A stretch of 37,639 bases of DNA. Origin: Lenisia limosa (Eukaryota; Breviatea). The position numbers and the translations under genes are program-made. The stretch spans positions 1 to 37,639 of the forward strand of contig LPNZ01007440.1 in NCBI GenBank assembly GCA_001655205.1, read 5' to 3'. The stretch's first letter is position 1. Every line of letters begins with the position of its first letter. Of the stretch, positions 10,301 to 24,098 are shown one piece after another. A model generated the notes under the pieces. It made no database searches and was not told the DNA's origin. It saw nothing but the letters and a program-made list of their open reading frames with translations.

Positions 10301-13133
10301 TCCAGGATTGTCTGATCTTTGATCAAGTGAGTTGAGATTTGTAATGTATCACAAAAATCCTCCTTTACCCCCTTACACTACAGGATACAAAGATGGAGAA
10401 GGGTAGAGAAAACGTGTTTTCACTTAGACCAGTAGGGGGTATTTATTACCATATTTATCTGATCGAAATATCATCAAGTCATCAAGTCTTTGTTTTTACC
10501 GTAGGGAAGCTATATTTACATCGCAGGCGAACTACCACAAACTAAAGGACTACATGCTTTGTCCTGAAACTGCGGGCGAAAGAGTTGATTGGATTAACTC
10601 GCTCAAAGACAAAATTGACGAACTTGCAAGTCTCAAATCGGCAGAATCGGTAGGAGTACGGGCACATATTATTACTGTATGTACATCGGCATTTTTTCAA
10701 TTGATACTTACCATCAGGACACGCCGGTTGCCCCGGGTACCGGAGCCGTTCGAGCCAGATCGTCCGAAGTGTTCAAGGAGGGCTGGCTGTTTAAGAGAAC
10801 TAAGGTTTGGCATTCATTTAGTTGGTGGCACTTACACCTTCAGAACTGGAAGAGAAGGTGGTTTGTCCTTAAGTCCAACTCGCTGGTGTATTATGAGGGT
10901 CCATCGGTAAGATATGTCATCTTAATTAAGAAATTTTGCACACTTATTTCTGGGATAGCACAGAAAGCTGATTGTACAGAGTTTTAAGACAAAATGATTG
11001 GGGGGGATAGTGTGGGTGGCTTCAGCAAGAGTTTTATTTTGTATTTCTACAAATGATATTCATTGTTCGTATAGCTTCATTTTTCTAATGTGGTAGACAA
11101 CCGACTCGTTGAAGGGGCTAATCCACTTCAAGGCCACCGCAATCGAGGACATTCCAAATGTGAGTCCGTTTTGGGAGGGATCAGAAAACAATGCATCGGT
11201 ATTAACGATACAGGACCATACTATGCCTGAAGCCCGTGGCAAGCCATATGTCTTTCGAATGCGCCCATCGACAAGTGAGATATCCTAATGGTATACTCTC
11301 TACTAACTATGCAGGTGGCAAGGACTACCTTATAGCTTGTTCAACACTTGGAGAGAAGGCCGAATGGCTGGAGGCTATCCAGCGACAAGTCGACATCGTC
11401 AACGGAAGAATACGTAGGCGGACATTCTGTGCTTACATACTACATATATCCATCAAGGACGTATTAAGAATGAGCCTATTATTTGGGCTAGAACATAATG
11501 CTGCCTGTTCTTCACAATTCAGTTCTNNNNNNNNNNNNNNNNNNNNNNNNNNNNNNNNNNNNNNNNNNNNNNNNNNNNNNNNNNNNNNNNNNNNNNNNNN
11601 NNNNNNNNNNNNNNNNNNNNNNNNNNNNNNNNNNNNNNNNNNNNNNNNNNNNNNNNNNNNNNNNNNNNNNNNNNNNNNNNNNNNNNTTGATCCTCTTTTT
11701 TTTTTTTTTGCTTTCGTTGTGACAACTTAACCTTTACCTCCAAGGGAGCAATAGCTGAATCCGTGCCGGACACTCCAACACAGGGGTCGCGTCGTGATGA
11801 GATATTAGATTCCCTTGTGCAGCCAAATGAAAACAAGGCTCGTGAAGTCTTCTTAGATGTGTGGAGGGGTACTCATGTTTCTATTTTGAGTGATGCTACT
11901 ACATACGGGCGTTACCTTTGTAGCTGCCATTAGAGTCGGTTGCTGAGTCAATGTGTCTACATGAACATCGCCTGTATACAGCGGTCGAACACTACGAGCT
12001 TGTCAACTTGGCTTGGTGAGAACCTGCGTTCTGAAGAAGCTTTTTTTTATCTGCCTATTGCTTACTCTTCCCAGGTGCAAAGAGAACCCTGGTGTCAACA
12101 CTGAGCCTATTTTGACTTTTATAAGCCGATTCAACACTGTGTCTACATGGTGGGCATTAGCTCTTATTGGGAGAAGCCTGAAATGATATGTATGTGCTTC
12201 TCACTTCTCCAGGGTTGTCACGAGTATTTTGGCAGCCGACAGGATCCGCGACCGTATTTGGGTTAAAGAAAAGTTCATCCAACTTGCTGAGCAGCTTGAG
12301 AAAAGGAACAACTTCTCAGCCCTCATGGCTGTTTTAGCCGGTCTCAATCACGCGGTTTGTGTTTTGCTCTTTTATGCTTCTTCTCAAGACAACGTGAGTG
12401 ACTTATTTACAGGCAGTATCTCGATTGAAGTTCACGCACAGGGAATTGAAAAAGAAGTCCCAGCAAGTATGTATTTTGTTGAAGTGGTTCTCACTTACCA
12501 ATCTAGTCTCTTCTTGATATGGAAGCGCTTATGTCACCCGAGGCGTCATATCGCCATTATCGTGCCAGACTGAAAATGGTTGGAGCCCTTAATACGACCT
12601 TTTAACTTCACAGATCCGAGCGCAGGCATTGCCGCATGTCCCCTATATTGGCGTTGACTTGTCCGACCTCACTTTCATCGATGAAGGTGAGGGAGGAGTT
12701 TTAGGACTGTTACTCATCTCCCAGGCAACAGCAGCAAAGTTGACGGCTTGATTAACTGGGACAAGAGACGGCTCATTCACCGGGTGATCACTGATCTGAA
12801 GGCAGGCATGAAGAGCACATATCAAATCAAGTTGGCTGGGTTTTGGAGGATCAACACAGAACCACGCCTTACCTAACCAGGGAAAACCTTGATGCAAAGG
12901 CGTTGATTGCTCTCACGCAGGTGTCGTCACAAAAGGGTGTATGTTGGGACCAAATCTGTAGCACTGCTGGTATACTAACCGTCAGAGAGATCACCAAATC
13001 TACATGTCTTTGATCTGTAAACCCGATAGGAAAGCTTACAATGTTGTCACTCGTTCAGATGACAGACGCCCAGTACTACAAGCTTTCTCTCAAATATGAG
13101 CCGAGGAAGGCAGATCGAGCGAGTATCTTGTGA
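4335..13133 (+). CDS. Multidomain Ras-family guanine nucleotide exchange factor
   Basis: Exchange factor loading GTP on Ras/Rap-type GTPases. Start ATG 4335 (context AACAATGG). Exons to about 7445 encode a long helical region without recognised domains; most are 87-126 nt and phase 0. An acidic Ser/Pro/Glu linker follows (7530-8090). REM (RasGEF_N) begins in 8755-8981. An RA-like ubiquitin fold lies at about 9495-9895 (VICFDGSTKAVAIY; RLVKPEENIWLL). PH1 starts GWLWKK and runs 9957 to about 10650 (tryptophan in RVDWINSL). PH2 starts EGWLFKR and runs 10721 to about 11410. The CDC25 catalytic domain covers 11745-13133 and includes VNLAW, LAGLNHA and KLSLKYEPR. Stop TGA 13131-13133. Three gaps (5023, 8156, 11527) fall in introns, so hidden exons are possible. 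Two genes meeting near 8100-8260 cannot be fully excluded, but no stop or start marks a boundary. Confidence 0.85.
7019..7241 (+). repeat. Seven-copy 32-bp tandem array at an exon/donor junction
   Basis: Units start at 7019, 7051, 7083, 7115, 7147, 7179 and 7210; six are 32 bp and the sixth is 31 bp. The unit TCTATTGCTATTGGTATGCT contains the exon end and donor (ATTG|GTATGC, donor at 7032). The exon ISIAI joins the next exon (ENAEQIID) only through the first donor. Copies differ mainly by CTGGG versus CTCGG, alternating in units 2-5. Reading into the array meets a stop near 7106. Confidence 0.95.
8721..8754 (+). other. Very short 34-nt intron in the RasGEF gene
   Basis: Donor GTTGGC at 8721, acceptor TTTGAG at 8754. 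Without removal the frame meets TGA inside GAGAGTTGATAG. With removal it reads AEETATDVLGSF into the REM domain (WDIRDNF). The downstream exon 8755-8981 keeps phase. Confidence 0.55.
10036..10105 (+). repeat. 38-bp tandem duplication inside the PH1 intron
   Basis: A 32-nt identical core starting AGAAGGCAGTTTTGTC occurs at 10036 and 10074. It lies wholly inside intron 10023-10144 of the RasGEF gene. Unlike the 32-bp arrays elsewhere, it does not repeat a splice site. Confidence 0.85.
12802..12848 (+). other. Candidate GC-AG intron in the CDC25 domain
   Basis: The exon ending VITDLK at 12801 is followed by GCAGGC, not GT. The acceptor is TTTTGGAG at 12848. Joining gives VITDLK then DQHRTTPYL, in frame with the expected end of a RasGEF domain. 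Read-through meets a TAA. The nearest GT alternative (12784) would delete the conserved VITDLK. Confidence 0.6.
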
Positions 13134-14058
13134 AGTGTATTTTGTGTTTAGTGGGTTAGGATGTTCTGTTCTTTTTGGTTTTTGTATTACTGTTTCCTAT
13201 TTCTTAATGTAACTCGTTTGGACGCTCAGCCAGTGGATGCTTCTTAAATGCAGCTTAATTTAATTGTTCCGAAAAATCGAAGTTTCAAAGCGTAAAAACC
13301 CCCACCCTATCCGACTGCTATCCGACGCATGGAAGGTGTCCATTGAAGGTGTGCACCGCCTTAGGAGTGCAAGGAAGCATGGAAGGTTTGTGGATTGGGA
13401 CAGGATTGGGAGGAAGGGAGGTGATAAAGAGGTCCTGGCTGGAAGCTCAGGCTCTCAGGCATTCTCGACAAAGGGGTGCTGCTGGCTGTAGGTATGCAAT
13501 TGCAATGTGCTCATGCAACTCGAAAGTAGCTTTTGTCTTTGAATATTGTCACCGGGGGGCAATAGACAAATGTACAAATATAGAGTGAATGATATATTAT
13601 ATTGGTGGGTTTCGTAGTGAAGTGGTATGGAGTATGGTGAAGAATACAATATTCAAGGAGCAGAGGCCCCTTGGTTTTTCTGGTTTTCTCAAGGTTCTTT
13701 CTGAGTTCTCTCTACTTTCTGCAGAAGGTTCGCTTTTTCCGCGACCCCTGCTGTTCAAAAGCAGCTGGGAGCTAGTTCCAAAATTATCCGAGCCCGAATT
13801 ATGTCTGAATTTTTGCCGTTTTCTAACCAGTTTCGAGCTTATCATCGATCTCTTATCAATATTTCTAAAAGCTTCTGACAGTAATTCAACAACGAGATAC
13901 TTAGATAATAACGAGAAAGGTTAAAAGAACTCCGAAAGTGCAAGCAACTGCACTTTTTGGGATGGATTTAGAGAGCTCTCTTTCAACAGCTTAGTGTGTA
14001 AAATTCCGAATAAGACGCATTCTGCAATGGTTTGCCGATTACCTTTCATATTTCCCAG
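13134..14058. other. Intergenic region and probable 5' part of the kinase gene
   Basis: Holds the 3' end of the RasGEF transcript and, probably, one or more 5' exons of the next gene. In one frame 13938-13992 ends at a phase-0 donor (AGCTTA|GTGTGT) that would join the first assigned kinase exon, but it carries no ATG. Open frames of 111 and 82 codons on opposite strands at about 13590-13924 resemble no known protein. The start codon of the kinase is unresolved. Confidence 0.4.
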
Positions 14059-18089
<4,031 letters not shown>

Positions 18090-18308
18090 ATCCCTCTTCT
18101 TTAAGTTATTTCTATTCCATTTTTGCGTATTTTTTGAATCTAAGTGATTTGATGTTTCTTTTTTTTTTCTTTCTTATGTAAGTAAGTTGTGTGTAACTGT
18201 TTCATTCATCATGTGAATATATTTTATCCTGGGTTTGAATTGGTGTTCCGCGTTACCCCAAGATTTATTGGGACCTTTTTTTATTAGAGGGCCTGCAGGG
18301 GAAAACGG

Positions 18309-18349
18309 GACCTGACGGGACTTGACCTGACTTGACTAGTTTTATATAA
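18309..18349 (+). promoter_or_regulatory. TTGAC-type repeats followed by a TATA element, promoter of the 4EHP-like gene
   Basis: GGGACCTGAC is followed by GGGACTTGACC and TGACTTGACTAG, giving TTGACC at 18322 and TTGACT at 18332. A TATATAA element sits at 18343-18349, about 100 bp before the start codon at 18446. A GAGAGCGCGAGAG stretch lies between. TTGAC(C/T) is the core of the WRKY W-box; a regulatory role here is inference. Confidence 0.4.
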
Positions 18350-18445
18350 GTAGATTAATATATTATTTGCGAGAGCGCGAGAGTTATAATATATTATTGA
18401 AGAGAGGAAAACAGCAGGAAAATATTTTACTAAACTCCCTTTTCA

Positions 18446-19499
18446 ATGGCAGAAGTTACACATCCGCTTCCAAATACCTTCACCTTTACCTATCTGTATG
18501 TCTTGGGAATAATTTGGCTATCTAATTCAATACAGGAAAAAAATCAGAGGTCTGAGATCCAACTATGAGAGCCATATCGAGAATTTTGGTAGCTTTTCAA
18601 CGGTAAGCTTTACAAAATAAACGTCAATTCCTAACCACGTCTAGATTGAGCAGTTTTGGTCTGTGTACAGCCATATGATTCGTCCTAAGGACCTTCCTGG
18701 ATTTTGTGACCTACATTGCTTCCGAAAAGGAGTGAGACCGACTTGGGGTGAGCCGAATCAACTCTTTCTACTTATACTTTACTGCTCTCTCCCATCGCCT
18801 CATCACCCATCAAAATATCGCATAACCTCCTCGCCGTACTTTCTTCTTACAACTGCAATGTATAACTATGTATTAGAGGATGAGGAGAATAAATATGGCG
18901 GAAAATGGATTGTCCACCTCAAGAAAAACTCTCATGAGGTGTCAACGAAAATTTGGGAAGAAGTAGTGAGTGGGCTTGTCACTATGAACGTCAAGTCAAA
19001 GACATCAAACTTGTCTGTGCTCCTTTGATTTTCCTTGGGGTCCTGTGTTTTATCAGTGCATTCCATGAATCTTATAAAGCATCTTAGCTTCTTGCACTTG
19101 TCAGTGGGGCCTTTGGAGAAGACGACGAATTCTGTGGTTTTGTTCTTTCCTTGAGAGCGTCTGAAGATATCCTCAGCGTTTGGAATAAAAACTCAAAAGA
19201 CAAAAATGCTTGTTTCAGAATGAGGTGGGGTTAGTTTAGGGGTTGAAAAATAAGAGGAATACTTTTAATGGCTAATCTCCCCAGAAAAGCTTTGATCAAA
19301 TGTATACGATTACCAGAAGACTACACCTTAGAATACAAAGTTTGGGGGTGTCTATGCCCGACATTTCTAACAGAGATTGAATCATCTACATATATTGCTG
19401 AATTTGGCTGTTTTGTTGACCTTTCAGCCCCATGACAAGAGTATGAAGGATAAGACTTCCTTCGGCAACGCGTACCATGTCGAAAATAGAAAGTCATAG
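18446..19499 (+). CDS. eIF4E-family cap-binding protein, 4EHP/eIF4E2 class
   Basis: Predicted 190-residue protein from seven exons: 18446-18495, 18536-18602, 18645-18747, 18877-18965, 19088-19224, 19285-19339, 19428-19499. The coding length divides exactly by three. It binds the mRNA 5' cap; 4EHP proteins typically repress translation because they bind eIF4G poorly. Key matches to 4EHP: HPLPNTFTF near the N-terminus, IEQFWSVYSHMIRPKDLPGF, the cap-stacking tryptophan in RPTWED, GGKWIVHL, and EDILSVWNK. The first stacking residue is a tyrosine (SNYESHIENFG), as in 4EHP, where canonical eIF4E has tryptophan. The N-terminal extension of animal 4EHP is absent, so the protein is almost only the folded core. 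The family is certain; the class assignment is strong. Confidence 0.92.
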
Positions 19500-20057
19500 T
19501 ATCGTAAATAAAATGAAAAAAGTAACTAACTTGCTTGATATGTTCACATCTTGCTATTCAGGTGCTCTACAGATTACAATCAGGTTTCTTGTGGTAATTA
19601 TTGCTAGTTCGTTAGCATGGGGGCAATTTTCATCCAGTTTTTTTAAGAGGAGCACATTGTGTACCGTTCCAGGATGTAGTCAATATGTCAGTATGTACAT
19701 ACTTAAGGTTGCCTCAATACGTACCCTGACATATGGACATTTGTATGAACTCTTAGTGGCAGTTTGGTGGCAGTGGCAAGAGTAGTGGACAATTGGTGGA
19801 ATGGTGAAAACTTTGCCCCTGCCCATTCCCTTTTTTTAGGTGGGGCCCCACCCCCATGATAAAAACAATATGCGACAACTTTCGAAGCTCTCCCCTCTCT
19901 CAGCCCTCTCCTTGATCTTAATTCAAATTATTCAATTGTTTTGATGATATAAGTTAATTGAGAGCGAGAGAGACAGGATAACCCGTTCACCAATACAATA
20001 TAAAAGATATACTCCTGTCTTACACATCTTCCTTCATCACTGTTATTACTCATCAAG
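19500..20057. other. Intergenic region between 4EHP-like and acid phosphatase genes
   Basis: No supported gene. AATAAA lies at 19507, eight bases after the 4EHP stop, and may be its poly(A) signal. The proximal promoter of the phosphatase gene is at the right end: a GAGAGCGAGAGAGAC stretch at about 19960, similar to one upstream of the 4EHP gene, then a TATA box. A 102-codon open frame from 19477 overlaps the 4EHP stop in another frame and looks like chance. Confidence 0.6.
19999..20006 (+). promoter_or_regulatory. TATA box of the acid phosphatase gene
   Basis: TATAAAAG, 52-59 bp upstream of the ATG at 20058, followed by a pyrimidine-rich stretch suitable for initiation. The position implies a very short 5' UTR. 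Confidence 0.5.
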
Positions 20058-22586
20058 ATGAGGATGATTCAAACGGGGATTCTCATCTTTTTGGCTCTAT
20101 CTGTATCAGGTTTGCTGGACAGCTGAGGAAAACTGAAGATGACAGTTTTCAAATTTCCCCAAATTCAATTTTTTTTAATGTCAAGTGTTCTTTGTGCCCT
20201 TCCAAATCCCTTCATTTGTATAGGCGTTTTTGGAGGTATTATTCATGACTATCCCCCTATCCTCTGTGAAAGACCACTATTTGAGAACTACCCCAGCTTG
20301 GGAGAGGAGTTCTCTGTTCTCAGTGCTTCAATCGTCTTCAGGTATTTTTTGGGCTTTTCCTTCTTTTTTTTTTTTGCCCCTGCGCCGCGGGTGAAGAAGA
20401 GGGGGGGGGATATGAAAGCAAAAAAAACCCAGATATGTATTTTAACAGCAAGAAATGAGAAATCCAAGATATGTATTTTGCTCACTTAACAGCAATAAAT
20501 GAGAAACCCAAGATATGGATTATGCTCACTTAACAAAAATAAAGGAGAAAGATGGTCCCACCCTGACAATGTAGGCATGGTGACAGGCACCAGTACTACA
20601 GTCGAGAATGCTGGCCCAACGACAAGGCTGTGTATGCTGGTGTTCTATGTTGTGCGTTGCCGTCGGACCTTAACGCTTCAGGTTCAACTGCCAACAAACA
20701 CAGATGTCGGTTCCGTCCACGTTCTTTGACGATAATGATGGAAACGTTAACCGAGTCTTTAGGTCCGCTAGGGTTACAAGTCTTATGCTGGGGGTTGTTG
20801 GTTGACGGGTTTAGAGAGAAGCCAGTAGATCCTGAGCTTTTTGCTGGAAACTGTCAGTCTTCAGAGCTTACAGAGAAAGGGTATGTACATATAATCCCAT
20901 CAGGTCTTCCAGCTTACCATCCAGCTACAGGCAACGTGTAGCTAACGGACAGTACTTTCGTTCAGCCTACGACCACCTTCTGAAAGACTCCACTGAGAAT
21001 GTGGGTACATTTACAGGAAAGCATACAGATTTGAAGGTTATGTTATATACTGTATGTGTACATACTATATGTTTCTATGTATGTGTTTGTAGTATATAGT
21101 ATGTATGTATATCATATGTATCATTGCTATGTGTATAATATGTATGTCATTACTACTCATACAATTTGCAACATGATGATATTAGATTCACATTCGTTCT
21201 ACCAAGACCCCAAGAACGATTGCATCAGCTTCTGCCTTTGTTGAAGGCCTTGTAGGCGATTAATAGTGCAACATTGTAAGTGACGTGTTCAGTACCCCAG
21301 TGCAGGAATGGACAAGCACGAAGTTGCCATCCACACCAAGGACATGGCTGTTGACATTCTCGTACCCAATCCTGATCTTTGCCACGAGGTGTGTTAGTTA
21401 TCTGAATGTCACTTTTGATCTAGGTCGGAGTTTTCACGGAAGAGAATGCCAAGAAGAATCCCAAGTTCCTTGACTTTATGCAGACTGTCTACAGGCCTTT
21501 GACTGTATGAAGTGCATAAATTGACTTCAATTCAGACATGTCATGCCACTCCACTTAAATTTTATGTTGCAAAATTTGGCTTTAACCACATCAGCACTCT
21601 CTTGCAAGCAACATTGGCATGTCCATCAATGCAACAGACCCTGCTGTTGTTATGGATTGCTCCACTGCCCGGGTCTGTCATGGACAGCCAGTAGCTGACG
21701 GGCTCAATATCGACCTTATCATGCAGGTTGGACTTAATTCACCTTTCACTTCCAGGCACGTGATGCTGCGATTAAGTTCCGTCAAATTGAGGGAGAGTAT
21801 CCGAGCCCCGAGAGCGCGTCACGGATCCGTGTTGGATTCATGCACCAGGTTGGCTGGGAGGGACCTACTTAGTGAAGAATTTGATCCTGTATTAGCCAGA
21901 TTTCCAAATGGTGTTCTATAATGCAACGTGGCTAACGCTTTAGGCCTTTGTCAAAGCTCTGTTGTCCCCTATCACTGATCCGTCTTCTGTAAGCTCGTCG
22001 ATACTTGAAGCTCTTCTTTGTGCAAAACAAATAATTCTTCAGGTCCCCCGAGTGAATCTCTTCTCTGGCCACGATTTGACTATCGCAAACTACCTGATGG
22101 TATAGCGAATACGATGTTCTCGATCAATTGGCTGACGGGGTCTAGGGACTTGATGCCTTTGATGGGGTGTGGCCGCCTTATGCCTCAGTTATCTCCCTTG
22201 AACTCGTAGCGAGAAATGGACAAGACCTTCCCTCAGCCGACAATACCTTTGTCAGGCTCATGTACAACGAGTATGAATGATGTCATGAATGAAACTTGCC
22301 TTGCCTTGTGATATTTTAGCCAAATTCTCTCTCTCCCTGGATGTGATGTTCTCTGCCCCACTAAATCTTTCCTCAACCTCACCAAGGTATGTGCCTTGAT
22401 TTCTGCTGCGAAACCCCCCACTTTGCCTCACCAATCAGAACCTGTTATCTGCAGATGTTAAATCAGATTGCAATAACCCAGATCCTTTTGCCACTTTCAA
22501 GTCAAAATTCGATATTTAACTTGCCAGTGGCTCTTATGCATTATTATGTGGTCAATATGTGGTATTCTGCCGCTGTGGTACAATAG
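20058..22586 (+). CDS. Secreted or lysosomal histidine acid phosphatase
   Basis: Branch-2 histidine phosphatase of the acid phosphatase / 2-phosphoxylose phosphatase type, cleaving phosphomonoesters through a phosphohistidine. Exon 1 (20058-20109) encodes a signal peptide (MRMIQTGILIFLALSVSG). The catalytic RHGDR is split: FR at 20341, HGDR from 20575. Later landmarks: GNCQSSELTEKG (20815), NGQYFRSAY (20925), HIRSTKTPRT (21186), the proton-donor motif FSGHDLTIA (22043-22099), and a C-terminal cysteine pair in PGCDVLCPTKSF (22320). Fifteen exons to 22386 sum to exactly 404 codons. The last exon is doubtful. In phase, 22455-22586 reads an unlike-family tail to TAG; one frame over, DVKSDCNNPDPF ends at TAA 22519 and looks more natural, but needs one extra base. 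No transmembrane or GPI tail is evident. The natural substrate cannot be read. Confidence 0.9.
20444..20551 (+). repeat. 44-bp tandem repeat in phosphatase intron 2
   Basis: Units starting AACAGCAA(G/T)AAATGAGAAA begin at 20444 and 20488, with a partial third at 20532. They lie in the intron that splits the catalytic RHGDR motif (20342-20574). The intron also holds a long T run and a G run near 20360-20410. No splice site is repeated. Confidence 0.85.
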
Positions 22587-24098
22587 AATAGTACATTAAT
22601 TTTGAAGTGTCTTATATTTTGAACATTAATGATTAATAATACAAAGGCAAATATTTTGTTTTTCAAAAAGAAGCAAAAGTTGGCCAAATAATACATATTT
22701 TTGACAACGCGTTTTTTTTTTTTTTTTTTAACAGTACNNNNNNNNNNNNNNNNATATACACTAGTTTCAAAAAATCCCATTTTCTAGAAGGTTAAAACAC
22801 AAATGCGAATTCAAAAACGGCTAAGCAAAGTTCTCTTCATTGCTATCGAAATGTTGAACAACTCTGGTCCCAATAGCCATTGGTGGGAGTTTTCGGTCAA
22901 GCACCATGGGTATAAGAACATTCCTGTGACATGGAATTCTTTTCCAAATCAAAGTTGTGCTCGTGGTGTTTTGTGTTTCATTCCAAAATATATTTGTGAA
23001 ATAAACTCATCCCTTTTTTTTTTTTTTTTTTTTTNNNNNNNNNNNNNNNNNNNNNNNNNNNNNNNNNNNNTCTGCTAAAATGGCACCATTAGGGGCTGCC
23101 TTTTGACCTGTTTGGTAACTTCCAAATAGTCAATATGAACGGGATCAAAGCAACAGAAGTTTGCCTAGCTTATAGGTCGCAGCACACTGGATAGTAGGCC
23201 CCAACATTGAGTACTGCGGTACAACAACCACTGCAAGCCCTCCCCACTCAGTAAGCTAGTTTGGTGCGGTTCAAACACTATGTGAGCTAAACAGTTAATG
23301 ATACTCATAAACGGATCCAGTTCATCAAATACCTCTGCCAAAGTCAAGACACTATTTTTGAAATTTGAGACAAACCAGCACTTAGGAATCCGATGACAAA
23401 AAGGAGAGAATGAGAAGGACTCGCATGCTCCTCCTTGACCTCGTCTTTTGGTCTTTTGAGCTTCAGTCCACAAGAGAGGCCGCAGAGAGAGGAACACAAA
23501 TGAGCTAATTTGGTTAACTTGGTGTTCAGTGTAAACAAAAAGGGGGTTATTTCGTTATTTCGGTTATTGTAAAAAAAGCGGTGTCTTGATCTTCAACTTC
23601 TCTATAAGGTTAGTTTGACTGGGATACAACCACTGAATGGCATCTGCTTATTCTACCCTCTACTGTTAGACTTTATAACAAAATAGAAGTATTGTGCAAT
23701 ACCTTGCAGGTTCCAGCCACATTCCATCTGTTTTCCAATGGCAAAATTTGGCAAACATGAACAATCGCCACCGTAAATAACCAGTCCCCAGAAGAATCTG
23801 CTTGATTGGCATTAATTTTTCTTATGTTTTTTATTATTATTTATGTATTATAGTATTAATATTGGTAGTTAATAATTATTTAAGAGAAGTTATCAAACTA
23901 GTTCTAAAGAATAACGAGTAACAAAATCAGTCATTTTTTAATTTAGCTTTTGAATGTAGTTTTGAATGCTGTTTTGCGCCATATTTTTTCTCTTAACTTC
24001 AATAAGATTCATTATATAATATATGTGTAGAAACTATAAAATCCTAAAGAGGTGCTGAACGGCGAAACGACCCATACTATATCATATTCCATTAAAGA
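22587..24098. other. AT-rich intergenic region with poly-T runs and two gaps
   Basis: About 1.5 kb without a supported gene. Long T runs lie at about 22712-22729 and 23015-23034, each next to a short gap. A 110-codon minus-strand open frame (23497-23165) has a fairly protein-like second half (LTLAEVFDELDPF), but no splice context or recognised family. No RNA gene was recognised. Confidence 0.5.
24035..24041 (+). promoter_or_regulatory. TATA box of the gene at 24099
   Basis: TATAAAA, 58-64 bp upstream of the ATG at 24099. Spacing is close to that of the acid phosphatase TATA box. Confidence 0.4.

Noticed and set aside
4335-13133. Splitting the RasGEF locus into two genes near 8090-8260
   Set aside because: The last exon before the gap ends at a good donor without a stop, and the first exon after it has an acceptor but no start codon. 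A single gene is simpler, though the gap prevents proof.
13589-13924. 111-codon plus-strand open frame
   Set aside because: An open frame of similar length lies on the opposite strand, there is no recognised family, and the region is between genes or in 5' non-coding sequence of the kinase.
20587-20631. Phosphatase acceptor at 20586 giving RHQYY
   Set aside because: The acceptor at 20574 gives the canonical catalytic RHGDR in the same frame.
22712-23034. Poly-T runs as tails of retroposed elements on the minus strand
   Set aside because: No element body, no target-site duplication, and adjacent gaps prevent testing. Homopolymer runs are common in this window.
23165-23538. Minus-strand open frames of 110 and 64 codons
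   Set aside because: No family match, no flanking exon signals and AT-rich surroundings. Kept only as a note in the intergenic entry.
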